Of a stretch of 57,228 bases of DNA, positions 39,501 to 45,921 are shown one piece after another; the stretch's first letter is position 1, and the number at the start of each line of letters is the position of its first letter. Both the position numbers and the translations under genes were made by a program. Origin of the DNA: Geofilum rubicundum JCM 15548 (GTDB lineage: Bacteria > Bacteroidota > Bacteroidia > Bacteroidales > Marinilabiliaceae); the NCBI RefSeq assembly GCF_000974365.1, contig NZ_BAZW01000027.1, forward strand, positions 1 to 57,228, read 5' to 3'. The notes beneath the pieces were generated by a model that saw nothing but the letters and a program-made list of their open reading frames with translations, was not told the DNA's origin and did no database searches.

Positions 39501-39629
39501 AGCGAACTGCAAAAGCCATTGGCCCTGACAGTTATTGGCGGCATGTTTCTCGGTACCATTGTGAGTTTGTATTTTATTCCCTTGTGTTATTATTATTTAA
39601 TGAACTTCAAACCCCATATTTCAAAATAG
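36568..39629 (+). pseudogene. RND-family transporter, second of two, broken by one 1-base deletion
   Basis: As given, two frames (36568-38064 and 38097-39629) cover the N- and C-terminal halves. Reading through in the second frame from about 38062 (GKVSRALQKLNLF...) joins them once one base near 38060 is restored, giving 1020 residues, a normal RND length. The first half has TM1 and PGESARQVEEGIVAP and TM2-6 with GVGMMIDNSIIVIDN. The second half has TM7-12 with GIVVMSGIIVNDSILKID and GGHRRLKPIIM. Alternatively the pump is really encoded in two pieces, but the read-through frame argues for a lost base. The outer-membrane gene starts 1 base after its stop. Confidence 0.83.
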
Positions 39630-39630
39630 T

Positions 39631-41118
39631 ATGAAACTGAAATCAATACTTATAATTATTTTTTTTCTTCATCAACTTGCTTGTTTTTCACAGGGAACCA
39701 TTCGTCTGACCTTAGATGACGCCTTGGAACTGGCTGGACAGCAATCATTACAATCATTTCTCAACACCCATTATTATATGGCTGATTATTGGGCATATCG
39801 CAGCTACCGGGCAGATTATCTGCCTTCGGTCACTTTGCGAGCCAATCCGCTGACCTATTCTAACGCGTCCCAATTGCGTTACAATTCCCTTAAACAAACC
39901 GATGAGTTTATCCGTACCGAGAATTTGAGTTCAGATCTGAATCTTATTATTTCTCAGAAATTGTCTGCAACAGGAGGAACGTTCTTTGTTCGGTCAGAAC
40001 TGGGCCGAATAGAAAACTATGGAGATAATCCCTACACCCAGTATGCTTCTGTGCCTTTCAGAATTGGTTATTCGCAGCAACTATTCGGATTTAACTCCAT
40101 GAAATGGCAACGTCAAATAGAGCCTTTGAAGTTTGAAAAAGCCAAACTTGAATATCTGCAATCTGTAGAAGAGATGAACCTCTCAACTGTTCGATATTTT
40201 TTTGCCATGATACAGGTTTCAATTCAAAAGGAAATCGCCCTGTCTAATATGGAAAATACCAAAAATCTCTTACAGGTAGCATACAGGCGTTTTGAACTGG
40301 GAACTGTTTCCCGGGAAGAATTACTGGATTTACGTTTGTCGGAGAACAACGCAGCCATCGTTCTGCAAGAAGCTCACCTCCACTACCGTGAAGCTAAAGA
40401 AAACCTACTTAACTTTTTGATGTTGCCGATTGATATTGATTTAGAAATTGATTTGCCTTTAGATATACCGGTCAATGAAGTAAACGTTCGACTTGTTTTG
40501 GAAAAGGCATTAAACAATAACCCGGAAATATTGAAAATGGAACAAGATGCTTTGGAAAACCGGCGAAATGTTGAGCAGGCAAAAACAGCACGCCACTTTC
40601 AGGCAGATGTTAACATGTCCTATGGTTTGAGTAAGAATGACGGAACATTGAGTAATGTTTACAGTCCCGAATTTGACAATTACCAACAACTTTCGGTGGG
40701 GGTGAATATTCCTATTTTAGATTGGGGTCGTAGCAAAGGACAATACCAAATGGCCCGGTCGCGTCAACAAGTGGCTGAAATAGCCAACCAACAATCTCTT
40801 CAGCAAATCGAACAAAATTCCATCACCCGCGCTATTGCTTTTAATATCCAAAAATCACGTGTAGAATCGGCTGCCTTATCCGACACGCTGGCAACTGAGA
40901 GTTATGAATTAACCATGACCCGTTTTCAAACCGGACAAGCCGATGTGCTTAGGCTTACTTCTTCTCAAAATGCCAAGGACAATGCCCGTTTACAATACAT
41001 TAATGCGATTGCTGATTATTGGCAAAGCTATTATTATCTGAGAAGATTGACCTTGTATGATTTTGAAAGAGGGGTGGAAATTGTGTTTGATGAGGATGGA
41101 TTGTTGAAAGGGGAGTAA
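39631..41118 (+). CDS. TolC-family outer-membrane channel
   Basis: A 495-residue TolC-like channel with a signal peptide ending in CFSQG (no clear lipobox, so it is probably not lipidated). The two repeats contain LTLDDALELAGQQSLQSF at the N-terminus, AYRRFELGTVSREELLDLRL with the helix that follows, and LSVGVNIPILDWGRSKGQY and TRFQTGQADVLRLTSSQN in the second half. It completes the adaptor/RND/RND/channel set and directly abuts the second RND gene. Its repeat architecture differs from that of the NodT-type channel at 11453-12823. Confidence 0.9.
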   Translation: MKLKSILIIIFFLHQLACFSQGTIRLTLDDALELAGQQSLQSFLNTHYYMADYWAYRSYRADYLPSVTLRANPLTYSNASQLRYNSLKQTDEFIRTENLSSDLNLIISQKLSATGGTFFVRSELGRIENYGDNPYTQYASVPFRIGYSQQLFGFNSMKWQRQIEPLKFEKAKLEYLQSVEEMNLSTVRYFFAMIQVSIQKEIALSNMENTKNLLQVAYRRFELGTVSREELLDLRLSENNAAIVLQEAHLHYREAKENLLNFLMLPIDIDLEIDLPLDIPVNEVNVRLVLEKALNNNPEILKMEQDALENRRNVEQAKTARHFQADVNMSYGLSKNDGTLSNVYSPEFDNYQQLSVGVNIPILDWGRSKGQYQMARSRQQVAEIANQQSLQQIEQNSITRAIAFNIQKSRVESAALSDTLATESYELTMTRFQTGQADVLRLTSSQNAKDNARLQYINAIADYWQSYYYLRRLTLYDFERGVEIVFDEDGLLKGE

Positions 41119-41156
41119 GGTTTGGGATGGAGCGTATCTAATTAAATTAAACAACT

Positions 41157-42398
41157 GTGAAAACAATAATTAGAAGTCTTATCATTGTTCTTTTCGTTTT
41201 GCACCTGATTCTCAGCATTTGGTGGATGGCCATTTTTTTGGCGTTTGTGTGGTTTGTTTTTTGGCTGTCCTCCTCATCAGCCAAGATCTCCCAAAAATTC
41301 AGGAAGCAAACGGTCGTTGTTTATTCTCTGATTTTGACAGGTGCCATACTAGCCGCCATATTGTTTCGGGTTCTGTTTTTTTCAGTGTTCATGATTCCTT
41401 CGGGCTCAATGGAACGAACCATCATACCGGGGGATAAAATCTGGGTCAATAAGTTGGTTTACGGACCAAGATTACCATACTCGCCCTACGAGATTCCATG
41501 GGTAAACATATTATTTTGGCTGGCAGAAGATAAAAAGCCGGATGTTGAGAAAGGATGGTGGGGGTACAAAAGGTTGAAAGGGTATCGCCAACCAGACCGG
41601 GGGGATGTGGCAGTTTTTAACCATCCTAAAAGCAAGGATATTTTTATTAAGCGCATAACTGCAATCCCCGGAGATACGCTAAGTATTAATAATGGTAGAG
41701 TTGTTGTTAATCAGGTGGTTCAAAAGGATGCCCCGTATGTAACATATTTTGCTCGTGTGGAACATGATAATTACAACTTGGTTAGACACTTGTTAGACAG
41801 TCTGAATATAAAAACACATAAGAGGATGCATTCAGACCACTTGAATGGTTACATGACCAGAAAAGAAATGGAGCTATTATCTAATTGTAGATCAGTTATA
41901 TCAGCTGAAATTGAACCTTTACGTCCAGACACTGCCTGGCGCGTTTATCCAAAGCGAAAACAAATATTATGGAATATAGATAATTACGGACCTTTTGTGA
42001 TTCCTCAAAAAGGAATGCAAATCACGCTCAATAGACATACGGTATTGCTTTACCAACAAATAATTAAACAATTTGAAGGTGTAGAGATAAAAGAATCAGG
42101 AAATCATTTTGCCGTAAATGATATTCCTTTCGAAACTTACACATTTACCCGAAATTACTATTTTGTGATGGGCGACAATCGCCACGACAGTCAAGACTCC
42201 AGGTATTTTGGTCCTGTTCCGGAGTCCGAACTTATAGGCAAAGCTCCTTCATTATTTTTTCTTCAGATCATGGAAGATTTGATGCATCCCGAATATTCAA
42301 AACACTTAATCATTAAGGTGGAATGGTGGTTATTTCAGCCAACTTTCGAAATTATGACTGTTGATCACTTCAAAAGAGGCATTGGGATAATTGGTTAA
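41157..42398 (+). CDS. lepB: Signal peptidase I with atypical C-terminal end
   Basis: A 413-residue type I signal peptidase. GTG is the most likely start. Two N-terminal membrane segments (about 4-38 and 52-78) precede the catalytic Ser84 in PSGSMERTIIPGD and Lys165 in FIKRITAIPGDT. The SPase box E MGDNRHDSQDSRYFGPVP is intact, so the serine-lysine dyad and substrate-binding parts are complete. A large insertion between Lys165 and box E is normal in Bacteroidota. The last 17 residues are not typical: the DNA at 42338-42392 matches antisense 3' sequence of the ATPase gene at 24251, so the original 3' end was replaced. It lies 38 bases after the channel gene. Confidence 0.88.
   Translation: MKTIIRSLIIVLFVLHLILSIWWMAIFLAFVWFVFWLSSSSAKISQKFRKQTVVVYSLILTGAILAAILFRVLFFSVFMIPSGSMERTIIPGDKIWVNKLVYGPRLPYSPYEIPWVNILFWLAEDKKPDVEKGWWGYKRLKGYRQPDRGDVAVFNHPKSKDIFIKRITAIPGDTLSINNGRVVVNQVVQKDAPYVTYFARVEHDNYNLVRHLLDSLNIKTHKRMHSDHLNGYMTRKEMELLSNCRSVISAEIEPLRPDTAWRVYPKRKQILWNIDNYGPFVIPQKGMQITLNRHTVLLYQQIIKQFEGVEIKESGNHFAVNDIPFETYTFTRNYYFVMGDNRHDSQDSRYFGPVPESELIGKAPSLFFLQIMEDLMHPEYSKHLIIKVEWWLFQPTFEIMTVDHFKRGIGIIG
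42338..42392. repeat. ATPase-tail repeat inside the end of the signal peptidase gene
   Basis: About 55 bases here (containing CTGTTGATCACTTCAAAAGA and GGCATTGGGATAATTG) match 24262-24316, the 3' end of the ATPase gene, and 43302-43356, the relic. They code the final residues of signal peptidase in one direction and ATPase C-terminus in the other. This is direct evidence of past recombination at this point. Confidence 0.8.
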
Positions 42399-42459
42399 AG
42401 GCAGGTGAATCTGGAAGGCCTGGTAGATGGATTCGTCTAAAAAATTAAATTGCTACATG

Positions 42460-42491
42460 GTTACCAAATAGGGTAACTTTTTCTATCTTTG
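42460..42491 (+). promoter_or_regulatory. Operator-like palindrome and -7 box of higBA
   Basis: GTTACC (42460-42465) and GGTAAC (42472-42477) form a palindrome with a 6-base spacer. TATCTTTG at 42484-42491 matches the -7 consensus TAnnTTTG, 6 bases before the toxin ATG. The palindrome lies just upstream of the -7 box, where an antitoxin dimer would block initiation, as in other higBA loci. Confidence 0.6.
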
Positions 42492-42497
42492 TAAAGT

Positions 42498-42808
42498 ATG
42501 AGAATAATAAAAGAATCAACTTTAACCGAATATTGCAAACAAAGCAAATTTCAGCAAGCTGAAGCGTCTTTAAAAGCTTGGGTTTACGAGGTTCGGTTCT
42601 CAACATGGAACAATGCAAATGAACTGAAAGCAAAATACGGCAATGCAGTATTCTCAGTTCAAAAAGAGTAGTGTTCAACCTAAAAGGCAACGATTACCGC
42701 TTGATTGTTGACATAGAATATAAGTTGAAAATAGTCTTTGTTGTCTGGTTCGGAACACATAAAGAATACGACAAAATAGACGCAAAAACAGTAAGCTATG
42801 CAAATTAA
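42498..42808 (+). pseudogene. higB: HigB-type mRNA interferase toxin, broken by one 1-base deletion
   Basis: A RelE-superfamily ribonuclease toxin. The first 56 codons (MRIIKESTLTEYCKQSKFQQ and following, with LKAWVYEVRFSTWNNANEL) run into a TAG; the rest (VVFNLKGNDYRLIVDIEY, VVWFGTHKEYDKIDAKTV) continues in another frame. One T restored near 42658 joins them to a 103-residue protein, the usual HigB size. The catalytic-region residues of HigB (basic and tyrosine positions in NDYRL and THKEYDKI) are present. Its stop overlaps the antitoxin start. Either an assembly error or a disarmed toxin. Confidence 0.85.
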
Positions 42809-43262
42809 AATATTGAAAACAGAACAAGAATACAACGAAGCATGTGAACGCATTTACACTTTGATTAATAGCAAAGAAAATGCAATAGAACCCGAGAGTC
42901 CGGAAGGTGAAGAAATGGAGCTTTTATCTTTACTTGTTGAAAAGTATGAGCAAGAGCATTATCCGGTTGAAGCACCAAATCCGATAGAAGCCATCAAATT
43001 TAGAATGGAACAGATGAATTTAAAACAAGCTGATATTGCGCCATTGTTTGGAGGAAAAACCAGAGTGTCGGAAGTTTTGCATGGAAAACGTCCATTGACT
43101 TTGAAAATGATAACTCTATTAAACAGATACTTAGGTGTACCTTTAGAATCATTGGTTGCCGGCAATAAAGAAGTGAAACTGGAGCCAGAAAAAAGAGATA
43201 AGCTTTTAAGTATCGAATCTGTTAAAGAATACGTTTCAGGTTCAAGAGCAGCAATGATTTAA
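42798..43262 (+). CDS. higA: HigA-type antitoxin
   Basis: A 154-residue antitoxin that should bind HigB and repress the operon. The N-terminal half is acidic and helical (LINSKENAIEPESPEGEEME). The C-terminal HTH-XRE domain (about 70-135) has NLKQADIAPLFGGKTRVSEVLHGKRPL, here cited as KTRVSEVLHGKR, with the recognition helix in the middle. The ATG lies inside the end of higB, so the two are translationally coupled. The palindrome at 42460-42477 is the likely binding site. Confidence 0.88.
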   Translation: MQIKILKTEQEYNEACERIYTLINSKENAIEPESPEGEEMELLSLLVEKYEQEHYPVEAPNPIEAIKFRMEQMNLKQADIAPLFGGKTRVSEVLHGKRPLTLKMITLLNRYLGVPLESLVAGNKEVKLEPEKRDKLLSIESVKEYVSGSRAAMI

Positions 43263-43407
43263 ACCCCACAAACCTGCACGTCCCACAACAAATAAATTCA
43301 TTTCAGCCAACGCTCAAAATTATGCCTGTTGATCACTTCAAAAGAGGCATGGGGATAAGTGATAAGTCCTCCAAAATGGTTGTTGTATGATAGTCTTTTG
43401 TATTCCT
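43263..43407 (-). pseudogene. Relic of the ATPase gene (3' end, internally deleted)
   Basis: Two blocks match the 3' part of the gene at 24251-25384: 43263-43356 matches the region from its downstream flank (CCCCACAAACCT) through the last codons, and about 43367-43405 (GTCCTCCAAAA to TTTTGTATTCCTG) matches bases about 24423-24464. The intervening piece is absent and the Walker-box half is missing altogether. It joins directly to a ThuA-like relic. Confidence 0.8.
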
Positions 43408-43581
43408 GTCATTTCCTTTTCCCGGCCCAGAGTATGCCGCCTTGAAGGTGTTTGACGAAAAAGGGATGCTTGTATAAGTGGTGTTCATGCCCCAGAGCCG
43501 TTTGAAAAACGCGGCCTTGGCCCATGGTGTTGGTCCGGACAAGGGGATGATCGCCCATTCGGTGTTGAGTGCGGAAACCTA
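43408..43581 (-). pseudogene. ThuA-like protein, C-terminal fragment
   Basis: The leftward frame reads RMGDHPLVRTNTMGQGRVF, QTALGHEHHLYKHPF and FVKHLQGGILWAGKRK, then stops. This matches the C-terminal part of ThuA/trehalose-utilisation-type domains (GRVFYTxLGH, PxFxxHLLGGIxWA). The N-terminal half is missing. At its 5' side the sequence switches abruptly to FrnE sequence. Confidence 0.75.
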
Positions 43582-43650
43582 CGGATGCCCAATGCTTTTG
43601 CCTCTGCGATGTCGGCCTCTACTTTAGCGACAAAGGTTTGCCGATCAAGG
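43582..43650 (-). pseudogene. Fragment of an FrnE/DsbA gene
   Basis: About 65 bases (GGATGCCCAATGC to GTTTGCCGATC) match the intact FrnE gene at about 45127-45193 with several substitutions. It codes a short internal stretch only (the part around AEAKALGIRM). Confidence 0.75.
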
Positions 43651-43655
43651 GAGGA

Positions 43656-43720
43656 CTGCGACCCATACGAATAACCTCAGAAGGGGTGATATGTTTAAAC
43701 GTCTATTGGCGGGGATGTCC
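43656..43720 (-). pseudogene. Fragment of unidentified gene X, 3' part
   Basis: The leftward frame contains HITPSEVIRMGRR, and with one base restored it extends upstream to DIPANRRFK. The same end occurs at 45697-45757. The parent gene is not recognised. Confidence 0.5.
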
Positions 43721-43754
43721 ATGCAGGATCTTTTTTTTCGGCTCGTTTTAATCG

Positions 43755-43762
43755 TATCTTTG
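43755..43762 (+). promoter_or_regulatory. Putative -7 box of the cation transporter gene
   Basis: TATCTTTG matches TAnnTTTG exactly, about 80 bases before the ATG at 43842. No matching -33 box is obvious. Confidence 0.35.
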
Positions 43763-43841
43763 ATGAAAGCCTTTTCAATCAGGGGGCGTCATCTATCTGG
43801 ATAAAGCGTCTCCTGTGGGCGTAATATAAAGCACGTTGATT

Positions 43842-44479
43842 ATGAACAATGAAAAATTGATAAGGACGGCATTTTGGTTAGCGTGGTAACCATTATTTAC
43901 AATATCGTTGAAGGCGTTTTTTCTGTTTTTTTTGGTATCACTGACGAAACCTTGGCACTGCTCGGGTTTGGCGTGGATAGTTTTGTGGAGGTATTGTCGG
44001 GGATAGGTATTTTGCACATGATTTTACGGATGAAGCGCGCAGGGATAAATGATGTCGCTTCGAGAGACCGGTTTGAGCGTCAGGCGCTAAGAATTACGGG
44101 TACCGCCTTCTACTTGCTGGCAGGGGGCTTAATAGTGGGCTCTGCATTGAATCTGATTACCGGTGCTAAGCCGGAAACGACTACTGTCGGGATTGTGATC
44201 TCGGTCTTATCCATATTGACCATGTATGTCTTGATGACCTGGAAAATGCGCATTGGCAAGAAACTGAAGTCGGATGCCATCATGGCGGATGCCAATTGTA
44301 CGAAAACCTGTTTTTACCTGTCGTTTATTCTTTTGGCATCCAGTGGATTGTACGAGTTGCTGGAAATCGGGTGGTTGGATGTGTTGGGTTCATTGGGTGT
44401 TACCTGGTTTGCATTTTCTGAAGGAAGGGAAGCTTTTGAAAAAGCCAGAAGTAACGAATTGAGCTGCTCTTGCCATTAA
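43842..44479 (+). CDS. Cation-transporter-like membrane protein, frame break near the start
   Basis: A membrane protein of 212 residues if one A is restored near 43880. Without it, translation from 43842 stops after 15 codons, and a downstream start at 43874 would lose the N-terminus. Five or six membrane segments show: IIYNIVEGVFSVFFG, LALLGFGVDSFVEVLSGIGI, FYLLAGGLIVGSALNL, TVGIVISVLSILTMYV and FYLSFILLASSGLYELL. The FGVDSFVEVLSG and N..EG segments resemble the membrane half of cation diffusion facilitators, where D and E residues bind metal, but the C-terminal cytoplasmic domain is absent. Related proteins are annotated as cation transporters. It sits inside the relic-rich region. Confidence 0.7.
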
Positions 44480-44642
44480 TTTGCGAGGCTGGATACGATC
44501 ATGGCATATTCAATTTGTTGAATTCTTTGCTCAGCTTTTACTTGCGCACACAGTGTTACATTTAGTATTTATGCATGATTGGTTAAAATAGCAAATTTGA
44601 TCAAGAAAGTTGAAAGCCATTTTGTGCCAAACAAAGGCCCTG
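44480..44642. repeat. Intergenic stretch including copy 2 of the 77-base repeat (44587-44663)
   Basis: The first part of this gap holds no gene. From 44587 it matches 25428-25504 base by base, including the ATPase upstream sequence and the ThuA 3' end. The ATPase gene that should lie to the left is missing here, so a deletion removed it. Confidence 0.65.
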
Positions 44643-44892
44643 TCATTTCCGCTTCCCGGCCCATAAAATGCCGCCTTCGAGGTGTTTGACGAAAAAGGGA
44701 TGCTTGTATAAGTGGTGTTCATGTCCCAGAGCCGTTTGAAATACGCGGCCTTGGCCCACTACGGAATTATGCCGTGACGGAATCCTTCCGTTTTTGAAAA
44801 AGCCAGGACCCGCAAGGTTCCGGGTTTTGGGATAGGCAGACGACAGAGGTTACGAGTAGAAAAATGGCAGTGATTAAAAGCGATTTTTTCAT
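44643..44892 (-). pseudogene. ThuA-like secreted protein with large internal deletion
   Basis: From ATG at 44892 a signal peptide (MKKSLLITAIFLLVTSVVCL) starts a ThuA-like protein. After a one-base frame change the N-terminal motif RVLAFSKTEGFRHG is read, then within a few codons the sequence jumps to the C-terminal GQGRVFQTALGHEHH and KHLEGGILWAGKRK, ending at 44643. About 150 residues of the family's core are missing, so the gene is dead. ThuA-type domains are glutamine-amidotransferase-like and usually secreted in Bacteroidota. Confidence 0.75.
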
Positions 44893-44951
44893 AGGTTGTT
44901 GGTGTTTAAATGGCGAGGAGGTTCTTTGCCGCGAGGGACCAGCTTGTGCGC

Positions 44952-45674
44952 TTAGTCACAGTTGCCATCGAGATCGCAACTATCGCCTTGGGTGAATTCG
45001 ATGTTGATAGGGATGGGGCTTTGTTGTTCTTCGTTATAGGCCTTTGTCAGCATGTCTGTAAAGGTCTGACTGTCATAGCTGCCTGAAATGACGTACTGGC
45101 GGTTAACCAAAAAGTGTGGAATCATCCGGATGCCCAATGCCTTTGCCTCTGCAATGTCGGCCTTTACATCAGGGACATAGGTTTGCCGATCCAGAGCGCC
45201 TTTAAATGTTTCGGTACTCAAGCCCAGTTCTTCCACCAGCTGCAAAAGCGTGGCGTCCTTGTCTATATCCTGGCCATCTATAAAATAGGAGCGGAAAAGG
45301 AGTTCTTCGGCCTGGCTCTGTAAGCCATGTTTTTTGGCAAAATGGGCCAGTTGATGGGCCTTCAGGGTGTTGGACGGAATGACTTTGTCCAGATTGTAGT
45401 GCAATCCCACCATGGCGGCCTTCTGTGTGGCCCCCTCACTCATGGTGGCTGCTTCTTCCAGACTGACAGATTTACGTCGTGCCATATAGGCGGTAAGATT
45501 TAAGGTGCCATCGTTTTTCAGCTCGGGATCGAGCTGAAAACTCTTCCAGATAACTTCCACTTCATCCTTATGGGCAAATTTTGCGAGTCCCGCCTCAAAC
45601 TTCCGCTTACCAATGTAACAGAAGGGGCACATGACATCTGTCCATATCTCAACCTTCACTTTTTTGTTATTCAT
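44952..45674 (-). CDS. FrnE/DsbA-family oxidoreductase
   Basis: A 240-residue member of the DsbA-like FrnE family. It has a thioredoxin fold with CPFC at Cys16-Cys19 (TDVMCPFCYIGKRKFE) and a helical insertion with FQLDPEL and HQLAHFAKK. The cis-Pro loop is in GIRMIPHFLVN, and there is a C-terminal CDLDGNCD tail with two further cysteines, a known feature of some FrnE proteins. It has no signal peptide, so it is cytoplasmic. Fragments of the same gene recur at 43582-43650. It is the only intact member of the duplicated ThuA/FrnE/X block. Confidence 0.88.
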   Translation of the reverse strand: MNNKKVKVEIWTDVMCPFCYIGKRKFEAGLAKFAHKDEVEVIWKSFQLDPELKNDGTLNLTAYMARRKSVSLEEAATMSEGATQKAAMVGLHYNLDKVIPSNTLKAHQLAHFAKKHGLQSQAEELLFRSYFIDGQDIDKDATLLQLVEELGLSTETFKGALDRQTYVPDVKADIAEAKALGIRMIPHFLVNRQYVISGSYDSQTFTDMLTKAYNEEQQSPIPINIEFTQGDSCDLDGNCD

Positions 45675-45696
45675 AACTTATTATGGCTTCTTATTT

Positions 45697-45757
45697 TTAT
45701 TTAGTTTTTTTAGGTCTGCGACCCATACGAATAACATCAGAAGGGGTGATATGTTTA
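45697..45757 (-). pseudogene. 3' end of unidentified gene X
   Basis: Reading leftward, HITPSDVIRMGRRPKKTK then stop. The first 42 bases of the plus-strand match (45716-45757) equal 43656-43697 almost exactly. Only the last codons of a gene remain upstream of FrnE. Family not recognised. Confidence 0.5.
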
Positions 45758-45921
45758 GAGGGGATGAATGTTAAGAAGTGCTTCAACTGTTAAAATAATG
45801 TCAATATGTGTATAAGAAAGAACAGTTTGTACACCTTAATTTGACGGCGGAAGGGGTATTTTTGAAGATGAGGAAATGGATCTGTCTGATCCATTTTCAA
45901 GTCTAACTTTATACCGTTTCA

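Noticed and set aside
41157-42398. C39 peptidase/ABC transporter to process the GG peptide
   Set aside because: No C39 cysteine/histidine motifs or ABC signature motif anywhere in 25.8-42.4 kb; the protease present is a Ser/Lys signal peptidase.
42400-45760. Insertion sequence as cause of the rearrangements
   Set aside because: No transposase frame, terminal inverted repeat or target duplication is visible around the relics; recombination between repeats is enough.
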